From assembly GCA_902518835.1 (NCBI GenBank), contig CABYHH010000006.1:1-53413 (forward strand): a DNA stretch of 53,413 bases, written 5' to 3'. The notes under the pieces were generated by a model. That model was not told the DNA's origin. It made no database searches and saw only the letters and a program-made list of their open reading frames with translations. Source of the DNA: an uncultured Pelagibacteraceae bacterium. Its GTDB lineage: Bacteria; Pseudomonadota; Alphaproteobacteria; Pelagibacterales; Pelagibacteraceae. Of the stretch, positions 28,249 through 37,926 are shown piece after piece. The position numbers and the translations under genes were made by a program. Every line of letters starts with the position of its first letter. Within the stretch, counting starts at the first letter, position 1.

Positions 28249-28344
28249 TAATTGTCCAATTTAGGTTTCTTTTTTAGAAATATATACGTAATTGTTATTA
28301 AATTCTTCTTGCAGCGAATTTTTTATCATGGTTAAGTTATGTTT

Positions 28345-28365
28345 ATTCAAAACACCGTTTTGAAT
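28345..28365. promoter_or_regulatory. Inverted repeat upstream of aapJ (9-base arms, 3-base centre)
   Basis: ATTCAAAAC-ACC-GTTTTGAAT is a perfect inverted repeat with nine-base arms. It lies 36 bases before the aapJ start codon and has no T-run after it, so it does not look like a terminator. It could be a dimeric-regulator operator or a hairpin in the mRNA leader. Confidence 0.55.
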
Positions 28366-28382
28366 TATTTGTTAACAAATAA
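28365..28382. promoter_or_regulatory. 18-base perfect palindrome before the aapJ ribosome-binding site
   Basis: TTATTTGTTAACAAATAA is perfectly self-complementary with no spacer. It starts at the last base of the preceding inverted repeat and ends six bases before the AGAGGA ribosome-binding site. A symmetric DNA-binding protein site is the simplest reading; chance in AT-rich DNA is possible. Confidence 0.5.
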
Positions 28383-28400
28383 ATAAAAAGAGGAAATAAT

Positions 28401-29441
28401 ATGTTTAAATACGTAAAACAATTGACTTCTTTTGTTGCTATGGTTGCTGTGTTGTTTGCATTTACAACAGAGTCTATGGCTGCGAAGAAATCAAAAACAC
28501 TTAAAAACACTCAAAAAAAGGGTTTTGTAAGATGTGGTGTTTCTCAAGGTCTTCCAGGATTTTCTAACGCTGATGCAGCAGGAAATTGGACTGGTGTAGA
28601 TGTTGATGTATGTAGAGCGGTAGCTGCTGCAGTTCTTGGTGATGCAAACAAAGTTAAGTTTACTCCACTAAGTGCTAAAGAAAGATTTACAGCTTTAACT
28701 TCTGGTGAGATTGATATCTTATCAAGAAACACAACTTGGACCCTCTCAAGAGATGCAGATATTGGACTTACTTTCGTGGGAGTAAATTTCTATGATGGTC
28801 AAGGTTTCATGGTAAGAAAAAGTTCTGGTATTACTTCAACTGGTCAGTTTAAAAATGGTATCTCAGCTTGTACTAACTTAGGTACAACAACTGAGTTAAA
28901 CATGAGAGACTTCTTTAATTCAAAAGGAATTTCTTATGAGCCAGTAACTTTTGAAAAAGCGGATGAAGTTGTTGCAGCATATGATGCTGGAAGATGTGAT
29001 ACTTATACTACTGACAAATCAGGTTTAGCTGCTCAAAGAATTAAATTGAGTAACCCTGATGATCATTTAGTATTACCTGAGACTATCTCTAAAGAACCTT
29101 TGGGGCCAGTTGTAAGACAAGGTGATGCAGTGTGGGAAGACATCGTTAGATGGTCTTTAAACACTATGATTGAAGCAGAAGAATATGGTATTACTTCAGC
29201 TAATGCAGACATGATGAAAACTTCAGATAATCCAGCAATCAAAAGATTAGTTGGTGCTGAAGGTGAAATGGGTGCAGCATTTGGTCTAGATAACGAGTGG
29301 AACTTAAGAATTATTAAACAAGTTGGAAACTATGGTGAAAGTTATAAAAGAAATATAGCTGACACTGGTATTTTACCTGACAGAGGTCCAAATGAATTAT
29401 GGACTAAAGGTGGTATTTTATACGTTCCACCTTCAAGATAA
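28401..29441 (+). CDS. aapJ: General L-amino-acid ABC transporter, substrate-binding protein AapJ
   Basis: Periplasmic binding protein of 346 residues with a signal peptide (basic MFKYVK, hydrophobic core, cleavage near MAA at about residue 28). The solute-binding family 3 fold shows RCGVSQGLPGFS near the mature start, TGVDVDVCRAVAAAVLGD, FTALTSGEIDILSRNTTWT and TTDKSGLAAQR, all typical of AapJ/BztA. It is the first gene of aapJ-Q-M-P and is followed by a strong hairpin, which would leave this subunit more abundant than the membrane parts. Broad uptake of L-amino acids is known for the family. Confidence 0.95.
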   Translation: MFKYVKQLTSFVAMVAVLFAFTTESMAAKKSKTLKNTQKKGFVRCGVSQGLPGFSNADAAGNWTGVDVDVCRAVAAAVLGDANKVKFTPLSAKERFTALTSGEIDILSRNTTWTLSRDADIGLTFVGVNFYDGQGFMVRKSSGITSTGQFKNGISACTNLGTTTELNMRDFFNSKGISYEPVTFEKADEVVAAYDAGRCDTYTTDKSGLAAQRIKLSNPDDHLVLPETISKEPLGPVVRQGDAVWEDIVRWSLNTMIEAEEYGITSANADMMKTSDNPAIKRLVGAEGEMGAAFGLDNEWNLRIIKQVGNYGESYKRNIADTGILPDRGPNELWTKGGILYVPPSR

Positions 29442-29459
29442 TTTTAATACAAATTAAAT

Positions 29460-29491
29460 AAAAAGGGCTAGATTTATCTAGCCCTTTTTTT
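29460..29491 (+). terminator. Strong hairpin with T-run between aapJ and aapQ
   Basis: A 13-base-pair stem (29460-29472 with 29477-29489) closes a four-base loop and runs into seven Ts (29485-29491). The core is AGGGCTAGA/TCTAGCCCT. It has the form of an intrinsic terminator and, because the arms begin with As, could work in both directions. Inside an operon it most likely allows partial read-through and protects the aapJ message from 3' decay. Confidence 0.85.
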
Positions 29492-29515
29492 ATAAATTCA
29501 TATATTATCTCCACT

Positions 29516-30667
29516 GTGAATTTTAAACTTAAAGACATAATTCCACAATTAATAACAGTTTTAGCTGTTGTTCTTGTTTTCGGTTTTTTTACATACAATG
29601 CCCAAGTAAATATGGAAAATAGAGGCATTGATTTTGGTTATGGTTTTTTATCTCAAGAGTCCTCTTTTGACGTTCAATTTTCTTTAATAGAGTATGATGG
29701 ATCTCATTCCTATTTTAGAGCATATTTAGTTGGTTTATTAAATACTATACTTGTTTCAGTTATTGGTATTATTTTTGCAACTATTCTTGGAGTAATTGTT
29801 GGTATTGCTAGATTGTCCTCAAATTATCTTATTAATAAATTTGCAGCTTTTTATGTCGAATTTTTCAGAAATATTCCTTTATTACTTCAGTTATTTTTTT
29901 GGTATTTTGCTGCCTTAAGAACATTACCCTTACCACAAGATGCAGAGTCTATCTTTGGCGTATTTTATTTGACTATTAAAGGCTTGTATGTTCCAGCATT
30001 TGTCTGGGAAAATTTGAATATATTTTTTTACACTCTTATAGTTGCTTTAATTTCTATAATAATAATAAGAATTTATGCAAAAAAAATTCAAGAATCTCAA
30101 GGTAAACAAATACCAGTTTTACTTATTTCAATTGGGTTAATTCTTTTTTTACCATTTTTAAGTTTTTTGATTGGTGGAGTTTCTTTATCATTTGAAATTC
30201 CTAAGTTGAAACAACTGGCTGCTACATCTTTTGTATATGAAGGCGGCCTAAGTTTACCACCAGAATTAATAGCTTTAACATTAGCTTTATCTTTATATAC
30301 CGCAACTTTTATTGCTGAATGTGTGAGAGCAGGTGTTCAAGGAGTTGGAAAAGGTCAAAAAGAAGCTGCTGCATCGATTGGTTTAACACCAAATCAAGTT
30401 CTTAAACTTGTTGTAATGCCTCAAGCATTAAGAATAATAATTCCACCAACAACAAATCAATACTTGAATCTAACTAAAAATTCTTCATTAGCAGCTGCTA
30501 TAGCGTATCCAGATATAGTATTAGTTTTTGCTGGAACAGCTTTAATGCAGACAGGTAAGGCAATTGAAATAGTATCTATTACAATGTTCACGTATTTATC
30601 TTTAAGTATATCAATTTCATTACTAATGAATTGGTATAACAAAAAAATAGCAATACAGGAAAAATAA
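29516..30667 (+). CDS. aapQ: General L-amino-acid ABC transporter, permease AapQ
   Basis: Inner-membrane permease of 383 residues in the His/Glu/Gln/Arg/opine family. The EAA loop for contact with the ATPase is GVGKGQKEAAASIGLTPNQ, and FFRNIPLLLQLFFWY is characteristic of this group. The start is GTG at 29516, 24 bases after the hairpin T-run; the N-terminus KLKDIIPQL fits AapQ. Around eight hydrophobic segments are visible. It shares one base with aapM. Confidence 0.93.
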   Translation: MNFKLKDIIPQLITVLAVVLVFGFFTYNAQVNMENRGIDFGYGFLSQESSFDVQFSLIEYDGSHSYFRAYLVGLLNTILVSVIGIIFATILGVIVGIARLSSNYLINKFAAFYVEFFRNIPLLLQLFFWYFAALRTLPLPQDAESIFGVFYLTIKGLYVPAFVWENLNIFFYTLIVALISIIIIRIYAKKIQESQGKQIPVLLISIGLILFLPFLSFLIGGVSLSFEIPKLKQLAATSFVYEGGLSLPPELIALTLALSLYTATFIAECVRAGVQGVGKGQKEAAASIGLTPNQVLKLVVMPQALRIIIPPTTNQYLNLTKNSSLAAAIAYPDIVLVFAGTALMQTGKAIEIVSITMFTYLSLSISISLLMNWYNKKIAIQEK

Positions 30668-32109
30668 TGTCTAAAATTAATTTTTTAAAACCTGATAAAT
30701 CTAATCTTAATACTTTTCTTTATTCAGGTTCTTTTTTATTTTTTTTAAGTATTTTAGATGTTTCTATTAATTCATTTTTTAGTGTGAATATTACTAGTTT
30801 CTTTCCTGATTTTTTAAGCTTTGTGTTACCATTAATATTAGGTTTTATTGGCCTTTATTTTATTAGAATTGAGTTAAGTGGTATTAAACGATTAGATCAT
30901 TTAAACAAACATATTAATACTAATAATTTTAATGCTATTTTATCATTATTAATAATATTCATTATTATTAAATCTATTCCTCCTGCAGCGAGTTGGCTTT
31001 TTATTAATGCTAATTTTGCAGGAGACTCTAAAGATGTGTGTACAGGATCGGGTGCTTGTTGGACTTATATAAAAGTTTGGATGAGAAGATTTATGTATGG
31101 AATGTATCCAAATGGTGAACAATGGAGAATTAATTTATCTTTTATTTCACTAGCGTTACTTGGATCAGTTGGTTATTTCGCAACAGATAAATTTAAAAAA
31201 TATTTAACACTTTATTACGTTGTGATTTATCCCTTCATAGCTTTCTTATTTATTTTTTTCTTTATTTCAGGAGGACCAGTGTTTTTCGATTTTTCCTATG
31301 GAATTATTGCAGCGATAATATCTATTATTTTTGGTTTTTTTATTCCTAGTAAATTTAGATTTTACTATTTTTTATTAGTTCCTTTAGGACTTTATATTTT
31401 ATTAAAATATTTTATTTTTTATGAAGAATTAATTGAATTAGGAAAGTTAGATGGTTTAAATTGGGTTGAAACAGGTGCTTGGGGAGGATTATCTTTAACT
31501 TTTATAATTTCCTTTTTTTGTTTAATTTTTTGCTTTCCCATTGGAATGGCTTTTGCCTTAGGTAGAAGATCAGGTTTTCCTTTGATAAGATATATATCAA
31601 TAGGCTTTATTGAATTTTGGAGAGGCGTGCCCCTAATTACAGTTTTATTCATGTCTGCTGTAATGTTCCCAATGTTTTTACCTGAGGATTTTTTTATTGA
31701 TAAATTAATTAGAGCAATAATAGCTATTTCTTTATTTGAAGCAGCATATGTTGCAGAAGTTATCAGAGGTGGACTACAGGCTCTTCCAAGAGGTCAATAT
31801 GAAGCTGCTAAATCATTAGGAATGGGATATTGGAAAATGCATATTTTTGTAATTTTACCTCAAGCATTAAAATTAGTGATACCAGGTATAGCAAATACAT
31901 TCTTAGCTTTAGTTAAAGATACACCTTTAATTTTTGTAGTTGGCCTATTGGAATTAGTAGGAATGCTTAATTTAGCAAAAACAAATCCAGAATGGTTAGG
32001 GTTTGCAATGGAGGGATATGTTTTTGCAGCAATTATTTTCTGGATTATATGCTATGCAATGAGTAAATATAGTTATAATTTAGAACAGAAATATAAAACA
32101 GATAGATAA
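30667..32109 (+). CDS. aapM: General L-amino-acid ABC transporter, permease AapM
   Basis: Second permease of the amino-acid importer. The C-terminal half shows FIEFWRGVPLITVLFMSAVMFP, EAAYVAEVIRGGLQALPRGQ and the EAA loop YEAAKSLGMGYWKM. At 480 residues it is longer than the roughly 380-400 I remember for AapM. Part of the extra length is an N-terminal hydrophobic stretch (about 1-85) before the usual beginning around SGACWTYIKVW. Three bases separate it from aapP. Confidence 0.92.
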   Translation: MSKINFLKPDKSNLNTFLYSGSFLFFLSILDVSINSFFSVNITSFFPDFLSFVLPLILGFIGLYFIRIELSGIKRLDHLNKHINTNNFNAILSLLIIFIIIKSIPPAASWLFINANFAGDSKDVCTGSGACWTYIKVWMRRFMYGMYPNGEQWRINLSFISLALLGSVGYFATDKFKKYLTLYYVVIYPFIAFLFIFFFISGGPVFFDFSYGIIAAIISIIFGFFIPSKFRFYYFLLVPLGLYILLKYFIFYEELIELGKLDGLNWVETGAWGGLSLTFIISFFCLIFCFPIGMAFALGRRSGFPLIRYISIGFIEFWRGVPLITVLFMSAVMFPMFLPEDFFIDKLIRAIIAISLFEAAYVAEVIRGGLQALPRGQYEAAKSLGMGYWKMHIFVILPQALKLVIPGIANTFLALVKDTPLIFVVGLLELVGMLNLAKTNPEWLGFAMEGYVFAAIIFWIICYAMSKYSYNLEQKYKTDR

Positions 32110-32112
32110 AAA

Positions 32113-32847
32113 ATGTCAGACAACATTATTCAAATCAATAATATGAACAAATGGTTTGGAGATTTTCAAGTTTTAAAAGAAATTAATTTAGAAGTTAAAC
32201 CAAAACAAAAAATTGTTGTATGTGGTCCCTCTGGTTCTGGTAAATCAACTTTAATTAGATGTATAAATAGATTAGAGGAACACCAAGAAGGTAGTATAGT
32301 TGTTGACGGTACCGAACTAACGGAAGATACTAAGAATATTGAACAAATCAGAGCAGAAGTAGGAATGGTATTCCAACAATTTAATTTATTTCCACATTTA
32401 TCAATTTTAGATAATTGTACTCTTGCACCTATTTGGGTAAAAAAAATGCCAAAAAAAGACGCTGAAGAGTTAGCATTAAAGCATTTAGAAAGAGTACAAA
32501 TACTTGATCAAGCTCAAAAATACCCTGGTCAATTATCAGGAGGTCAACAACAAAGAGCGGCTATAGCAAGAGCTTTGTGTATGGAGCCAAAAATAATGCT
32601 TTTTGATGAGCCAACATCAGCGTTAGACCCTGAAATGATTAAAGAAGTTTTAGATGTAATGGTTAATTTAGCAAAACAAGGTATGACCATGATAGTTGTT
32701 ACACATGAAATGGGTTTTGCTAAAGAAGTTGCTGATCAAATGATATTTATGGATGAAGGTATGATAGTTGAAAAAGCTGATACTAAAGAATTTTTTGATA
32801 AACCTAAGAGTGATAGGACTAAACTTTTTCTAAGCCAGATACTATAG
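32113..32847 (+). CDS. aapP: General L-amino-acid ABC transporter, ATP-binding protein AapP
   Basis: ATPase subunit of 244 residues with all expected motifs: Walker [11 protein letters not shown]-loop in [11 protein letters not shown], signature LSGGQQQR, Walker [13 protein letters not shown] and switch His in VTHEMGFA. These match the polar amino-acid transporter class. It ends the aap operon, and I found no clear terminator after it. The following 163 bases lead to an XRE-type regulator on the same strand. Confidence 0.95.
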   Translation: MSDNIIQINNMNKWFGDFQVLKEINLEVKPKQKIVVCGPSGSGKSTLIRCINRLEEHQEGSIVVDGTELTEDTKNIEQIRAEVGMVFQQFNLFPHLSILDNCTLAPIWVKKMPKKDAEELALKHLERVQILDQAQKYPGQLSGGQQQRAAIARALCMEPKIMLFDEPTSALDPEMIKEVLDVMVNLAKQGMTMIVVTHEMGFAKEVADQMIFMDEGMIVEKADTKEFFDKPKSDRTKLFLSQIL

Positions 32848-33010
32848 ATACCAGCAATTTCAAGGAATATTTCTCAAATAATACCTCAAGTATTGCTTGA
32901 CATATTTTGGGCATATCCAGTTTTTTCAAACAAATAAAAAAAAAATATTGTTGCAGTAAAGATTAAAAACTTGTTCAATCTCAGTTTAATAAAAATTAAG
33001 AGGGGTCTTA
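32848..33010 (+). other. Gap between aapP and the XRE regulator
   Basis: The 163 bases contain no credible reading frame. A small imperfect hairpin (AATAC-CTCAA-GTATT, 32879-32893) has no T-run. The gap ends in a strong ribosome-binding site (AAGAGGGG around 33000) for the next gene, suggesting that gene has its own promoter here, though I cannot place it. Confidence 0.4.
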
Positions 33011-33379
33011 ATGGAAGATAATTTTAATAAGCATTTAGGCAACAAGCTTAAGCTTAGAAGGTTAGCCCTGGGTTTGACACAAACTAAAGTAGCAAAAGCA
33101 ATAAACGTAACATTTCAACAAATCCAGAAATATGAAAAGGGTACAAATGGAGTTAGTTCAATAAGATTATTACAACTTTCAAATTATTTAAAAGTGCCGA
33201 TAAATTATTTTTTTGAGGATTTTTCAGAGTATCTTATCAATTTGGAAAAATCTCAAGAAGGTCATATGAACGTAAATTATAATTTTTTAGTTAAATTATA
33301 TTCTGAGCTCAATGCTGATCAGAAAATAAAGTTTAATAAATCTTTACAAGTTACAAATAATATTTCTAAAGTTGGATAG
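33011..33379 (+). CDS. XRE-family helix-turn-helix transcriptional regulator
   Basis: A 122-residue DNA-binding protein with an N-terminal Cro/C1 helix-turn-helix (about 11-65): KLRRLALGLTQTKVAKAI, then TFQQIQKYEKGTN, a very common form in alphaproteobacteria. The C-terminal half (from about 75) is a short helical tail without a recognised ligand domain. It is preceded by a strong Shine-Dalgarno sequence. Its neighbour, the aap operon, is a possible target, but nothing in the sequence proves it. Its 3' end faces tRNA-Asn on the other strand. Confidence 0.88.
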   Translation: MEDNFNKHLGNKLKLRRLALGLTQTKVAKAINVTFQQIQKYEKGTNGVSSIRLLQLSNYLKVPINYFFEDFSEYLINLEKSQEGHMNVNYNFLVKLYSELNADQKIKFNKSLQVTNNISKVG

Positions 33380-33384
33380 TAATT

Positions 33385-33460
33385 TGGCTCCTCGGGCAGG
33401 ACTCGAACCTGCGACCAATTGATTAACAGTCAACTGCTCTACCAACTGAGCTACCGAGGA
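33385..33460 (-). tRNA. tRNA-Asn (anticodon GUU)
   Basis: Read on the minus strand, the 76-base cloverleaf has acceptor TCCTCGG/CCGAGGA, discriminator G and an encoded CCA. The anticodon loop CTGTTAA gives GTT, and the T arm GCAGG-TTCGAGT-CCTGC is perfect. It lies 49 bases downstream of tRNA-Cys on the same strand and was probably transcribed with it. Confidence 0.96.
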
Positions 33461-33509
33461 ATATAAATTTTAAACTTACTTTCTTTTATAACTAAAACAA
33501 GATTTTTTT

Positions 33510-33583
33510 TGGAGGCAACGCCCGGAATCGAACCGGGATACAAGGATTTGCAATCCTCTGCGTAACCATTCCGCCACGTTGCC
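33510..33583 (-). tRNA. tRNA-Cys (anticodon GCA)
   Basis: The 74-base minus-strand cloverleaf has acceptor GGCAACG/CGTTGCC, discriminator T and encoded CCA. The anticodon stem-loop GAGGA-TTGCAAA-TCCTT gives GCA, and the T arm CCCGG-TTCGATT-CCGGG is perfect. It is divergent from valS over a 120-base gap that holds both promoters. Confidence 0.96.
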
Positions 33584-33703
33584 ATATGTTTTAGTAGATA
33601 GCTACAAGAAGTTTTATATAAAATATTTGTAATTAGTCTATTAAATAACGTTCTAATTTGATTATTGTTAATTTGGATTATTAAATTATAAACTACATAA
33701 TCC

Positions 33704-36331
33704 ATGAATAGTGATAAATATATACATTCTGAAGTAGAAGATAATATTTATTCTTATTGGGAAAAAAACAAATTATTCAAACCTAAGAAAAATTCAAAAA
33801 AATATTCAATTGTTATCCCACCACCAAATGTCACTGGAAGTTTGCACATGGGGCACGCTTTAAATAATTCTATTCAAGATCTATTGGTTCGTTATTACCG
33901 AATGAATAATTACGAGACGTTATGGCAACCAGGAACTGATCATGCCGGAATAGCAACTCAAGCTCTTGTTGAAAAACAACTTGAAAAAGAGAATTTGAAT
34001 AAAAATGATTTAGGAAGAAAAAAATTTATAGAAAAAGTGTGGGAATGGAAAAATCAATATGGGGACATTATTATCAATCAGCTCAAAAAACTTGGGTGTT
34101 CATGCGATTGGTCTAGGAACGCATTTACGATGGATGAAAATCTATCAAAATCAGTCATTAAAGTATTTGTCGAATTACACAAAAAAAAATTAATTTATAA
34201 AGCTGAAAAACTGGTCAATTGGGACACGGTTTTAAAAACGGCAATATCTGATTTAGAGGTCGATCAAAGAGAAATGAACTCTAAGATTTATTACATTAGA
34301 TACCCAATTGATAAATCTTCTGATTTTATAACTATTGCAACTACAAGACCTGAAACAATGCTTGGAGATACAGCTATTGCTGTTAACCCAAGAGACAAAA
34401 GATTTAAAAAATATGTGGGCAAAACTGTCACTATCCCGATCGTTGGCAGAAAGATTAAAATTATAAAAGATAATTATGCAGACCCTGAACAAGGAACTGG
34501 TGCATTAAAAATTACTCCAGCTCATGACTTTAATGATTATGATGTCGGTCAAAGAAATAAATTAGAAATCATAAATGTGTTTACTCAAGATGGTAAAATA
34601 AATAATAACGCTCCAGATGACTATATTGGATTAGATAGATTTGAAGCACGTAAAAAAATTTTAAATGAATTAAAAGAAAAAGATTTTTTTGTTAAAGAAG
34701 AAAATATTAAAAATAAAGTACCTTATGGAGATCGATCAAATTCAGTCATAGAGCCTTTTTTAACTGAACAGTGGTTTGTAAATGCCAAAAAATTATCTGT
34801 TAAAGCTAAGCAAATAGTTAAATCAAAGAAAACAAATTTCTTTCCAGAAAATTGGTCAAAAACTTATTTTCAATGGATGAACAATATTGAACCTTGGTGT
34901 ATCTCCAGACAACTTTGGTGGGGTCATCAAATACCAGCTTGGTATGGTCCTGATAAAAAAATCTTTGTTGCAACAAATGAAACTGATGCAAAAAAACAAG
35001 CTAAAAAATTTTATAAAAAAGATGTACAAATTACTAGAGATCCTGATGTTTTAGATACATGGTTTTCCTCTGGCTTATGGCCTTTTGCAACATTAGGTTG
35101 GCCAGACAATAAAAATTTTGTTAAAAAATTTTATCCAACAACTGTTTTGGTAACTGGTTTTGATATTATTTTCTTTTGGGTAGCAAGAATGATGATGTTT
35201 GGAATGGAATTTTTAAATAAAGAACCATTTAAAGATATTTATGTTCATGCATTAGTAAGAGATGAAAAAGGACAAAAAATGTCTAAGTCAAAAGGAAACG
35301 TAATTGATCCATTAGATTTAATCGAAAAGTACAGCGCGGATGCTTTAAGATTTACTCTTCTTTCAATGGCCTCACCTGGAACTGATGTTAAACTTTCTGA
35401 AGATAGAGTTAAAGGTTATAGAAATTTTTTAAATAAATTATGGAATGCTAATAATTTTTTAATTACCAATAAATGTGATTTTAATAAAACAGACAAACCT
35501 CCAAAAACCACCCTAAATATAAATAAATGGATTTACTCTGAATTAATTCAAACAAAAGATAAAATAGAAAAGAATTTAAAAGATTATCGATTTGATGAAG
35601 CAGCAAAAAATGCTTATCAATTTGCATGGCACTCTTATTGTGACTGGTATATTGAATTATCAAAAACTATTTTATTTTCTGATGATGAAAAGTCAAAAAA
35701 AGAAGTAAAAGAGGTATCTGTTTATATATTCAAACAAATACTTGTTATTCTTCATCCGTTTATACCGTTTGTTACCGAGAAAATCTGGTTAAAAAATAAA
35801 TTTGATAAGTCTGATAAGAATTTTCTTATGTATGCCAACTGGCCTTCAGGAAAAGCTAAAAAAGATCAATCTATGAAAGATGTAGAAAGTATTATCAATG
35901 TCATTTCTGAACTAAGATCCTTTAAAAATGAATTAAATGTAAGTCCAGGTTCATTTATTGATATTTCAATTAATAAAATTGCTAAAAAAAATAAAACATT
36001 AATGATTAATAATGAAATTATTCTTAAAAAGCTTGGTCGTATCAATAATTTCTATGATAAAGACCAAGAAAAGCCATCAGCTACATTGGTTATATCTGGT
36101 GATATATTTAAGATCTATTTTGATGAAAATGTAGATTTAAATCTAATAAAAGAAAACCTAGTTAAAAGACAGAACAAATATCAAGAGGAAATGGACAAAA
36201 TATCTCAACGATTATCTAACAAAGGATTTACTAATAGAGCTCCAAAAAATATTGTTGAACAAGAAAAAACTAACTATAGTAATTTAAAAAATGATATCAA
36301 AAAAATATCATTAACAATTGAAAGTTTATAA
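33704..36331 (+). CDS. valS: Valine--tRNA ligase
   Basis: Class I synthetase of 875 residues. The HIGH signature is [16 protein letters not shown] and the KMSKS signature is [14 protein letters not shown]. The editing domain shows [17 protein letters not shown] and [12 protein letters not shown], and [18 protein letters not shown] is typical of ValRS. A C-terminal coiled-coil arm (about 810-875) completes the family architecture. Its stop codon shares a base with the ilvD start, so valS-ilvD-manC appears to be one unit. Valine charging next to a valine biosynthetic gene is a sensible pairing. Confidence 0.97.
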   Translation: MNSDKYIHSEVEDNIYSYWEKNKLFKPKKNSKKYSIVIPPPNVTGSLHMGHALNNSIQDLLVRYYRMNNYETLWQPGTDHAGIATQALVEKQLEKENLNKNDLGRKKFIEKVWEWKNQYGDIIINQLKKLGCSCDWSRNAFTMDENLSKSVIKVFVELHKKKLIYKAEKLVNWDTVLKTAISDLEVDQREMNSKIYYIRYPIDKSSDFITIATTRPETMLGDTAIAVNPRDKRFKKYVGKTVTIPIVGRKIKIIKDNYADPEQGTGALKITPAHDFNDYDVGQRNKLEIINVFTQDGKINNNAPDDYIGLDRFEARKKILNELKEKDFFVKEENIKNKVPYGDRSNSVIEPFLTEQWFVNAKKLSVKAKQIVKSKKTNFFPENWSKTYFQWMNNIEPWCISRQLWWGHQIPAWYGPDKKIFVATNETDAKKQAKKFYKKDVQITRDPDVLDTWFSSGLWPFATLGWPDNKNFVKKFYPTTVLVTGFDIIFFWVARMMMFGMEFLNKEPFKDIYVHALVRDEKGQKMSKSKGNVIDPLDLIEKYSADALRFTLLSMASPGTDVKLSEDRVKGYRNFLNKLWNANNFLITNKCDFNKTDKPPKTTLNINKWIYSELIQTKDKIEKNLKDYRFDEAAKNAYQFAWHSYCDWYIELSKTILFSDDEKSKKEVKEVSVYIFKQILVILHPFIPFVTEKIWLKNKFDKSDKNFLMYANWPSGKAKKDQSMKDVESIINVISELRSFKNELNVSPGSFIDISINKIAKKNKTLMINNEIILKKLGRINNFYDKDQEKPSATLVISGDIFKIYFDENVDLNLIKENLVKRQNKYQEEMDKISQRLSNKGFTNRAPKNIVEQEKTNYSNLKNDIKKISLTIESL

Positions 36332-37926
36332 TGCGGAAGTTTAATAAAAAGAAATTACCAAGCAGACATACATCTTTAGGTGCTGACAGAGCCCCACATA
36401 GATCATTTTATTATGCTATGGGTGAAACTGAAAAAGATGTCTCAAAACCCTTTATTGGTGTTGTTTCAACTTGGAATGAAGCTGCACCTTGTAACATAGC
36501 TCTAATGAGACAAGCTCAATCAGTTAAAAAGGGTGTAAGAGCCTCTGGTGGTACACCAAGGGAATTTTGTACGATTACAGTCACTGACGGTATAGCAATG
36601 GGCCATGAAGGAATGAAATCCTCATTAATCTCTAGAGAAGTTATTGCAGATTCAGCAGAACTAACTGTTAGGGGTCATTGTTATGATGCATTAGTAGGTA
36701 TCGCAGGTTGTGATAAATCTTTACCAGGTTTAATGATGTCGATGGTTAGATTAAACGTACCAAGTGTTTTTATTTATGGTGGATCAATACTTCCAGGAAA
36801 ATATAAAGGTAAAGATGTAACTGTAGTAGATGTTTTTGAAGCTGTTGGAAAACATTCATCAGGTCAAATGTCAGCAAAAGAATTAAGAAAATTAGAATTA
36901 GTTGCATGTCCTACAGCAGGAGCGTGTGGGGGTCAATTCACAGCAAATACAATGGCCTGTGTATCAGAAGCTATTGGTTTAGCATTACCTTATTCAGCTG
37001 GAACACCTGCTCCTTATGAGGAGAGAGACAAATATGCAAAAGATAGTGGTAAAATGGTAATGGAATTATTAGCTAAAAAAATTAAACCAAGAGATATCGT
37101 TACAAGAAAAGCATTAGAAAACGCTGCAACAATTGTTGCTGCAACTGGTGGAAAATATGTTGCAAAAGATATGTGGTTAGCAGGTGGTGTGCCGATGCTT
37201 TTAAAAACTTTATATGATGGTGGATATATTCATGGAGATTGCATGACAGTTACAGGTAAAACTATGAAAGAAAATTTAAAAGGAATAAAATTTAATCCAA
37301 AACAAAAAGTGTTAAGAGCTTATAACAAACCCTTATCACCAGATGGTGGTGTAGTAGGTTTAAAAGGTAATTTAGCTCCAGAAGGTGGAATTGTTAAAAT
37401 TGCAGGACTAAAAAAATTACAATTTACTGGAAGAGCAAGATGTTTTGATAATGAAGAAAGTGCAATGAAAGCAGTTCAAAGCAGAAAATACAAAGATGGT
37501 GATGTAATTATTATTAGATACGAGGGCCCAGTAGGCGGACCAGGTATGAGAGAAATGCTTTCAACTACTGGTGCAATCTATGGTCAAGGTAAAGGCGAGA
37601 AAGTTGCTTTAATTACTGACGGAAGGTTTTCAGGAGCTACTAGAGGCTTCTGTGTAGGCCACGTTGGACCTGAAGCGGCTTTGGGAGGACCAATAGCTTT
37701 ATTACGTAATGGAGATGTTATCGATATTGATGCTAAGAAGGGTACAATTAATGTTCGATTAACAAAAGCTCAATTAGCTTCAAGAAAGAGAAAATGGAAG
37801 GCTAGAAAATCTGATTTTGGATCAGGAACTCTTTGGAAATATGCTCAAACTGTAGGACCAGCATTTTTAGGAGCACCAACTCATCCAGGTAAGAAAAAAG
37901 AAGTTAAGGATTACTCAAAAATTTGA
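36331..37926 (+). CDS. ilvD: Dihydroxy-acid dehydratase
   Basis: IlvD makes the 2-oxo acid precursors of valine, isoleucine and leucine. The 531-residue protein keeps the iron-sulfur ligand cysteines in [15 protein letters not shown] and [11 protein letters not shown], the YGGSILPG block, and the C-terminal GGPGMREML and [18 protein letters not shown]. Paralogues such as 6-phosphogluconate dehydratase share the fold, but the overall pattern favours IlvD. It overlaps valS and manC by one base each. Confidence 0.93.
   Translation: MRKFNKKKLPSRHTSLGADRAPHRSFYYAMGETEKDVSKPFIGVVSTWNEAAPCNIALMRQAQSVKKGVRASGGTPREFCTITVTDGIAMGHEGMKSSLISREVIADSAELTVRGHCYDALVGIAGCDKSLPGLMMSMVRLNVPSVFIYGGSILPGKYKGKDVTVVDVFEAVGKHSSGQMSAKELRKLELVACPTAGACGGQFTANTMACVSEAIGLALPYSAGTPAPYEERDKYAKDSGKMVMELLAKKIKPRDIVTRKALENAATIVAATGGKYVAKDMWLAGGVPMLLKTLYDGGYIHGDCMTVTGKTMKENLKGIKFNPKQKVLRAYNKPLSPDGGVVGLKGNLAPEGGIVKIAGLKKLQFTGRARCFDNEESAMKAVQSRKYKDGDVIIIRYEGPVGGPGMREMLSTTGAIYGQGKGEKVALITDGRFSGATRGFCVGHVGPEAALGGPIALLRNGDVIDIDAKKGTINVRLTKAQLASRKRKWKARKSDFGSGTLWKYAQTVGPAFLGAPTHPGKKKEVKDYSKI

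Larger units (their letters stand above)
28249..28400 (+). other. aapJ leader region (152 bases)
   Basis: This non-coding gap between tRNA-Arg and aapJ must hold the promoter and 5' leader of a transporter operon expected to be strongly expressed. I see two abutting palindromes at 28345-28382, listed separately, and a good ribosome-binding site (AGAGGA at 28389-28394, six bases before the ATG). No open reading frame or recognised riboswitch was seen. I could not fix the -35/-10 boxes with confidence in such AT-rich sequence. Confidence 0.6.

Noticed and set aside
32897-32902. TTGACA box as a promoter for the XRE regulator
   Set aside because: A perfect -35-like hexamer, but no acceptable -10 at 16-18 bases; in AT-rich DNA this alone is not enough.
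33451-33705. Minus-strand reading frame of 84 codons over the tRNA-Cys region
   Set aside because: It runs through tRNA-Cys and the tRNA gap and has no coding character; the tRNA genes explain the sequence.
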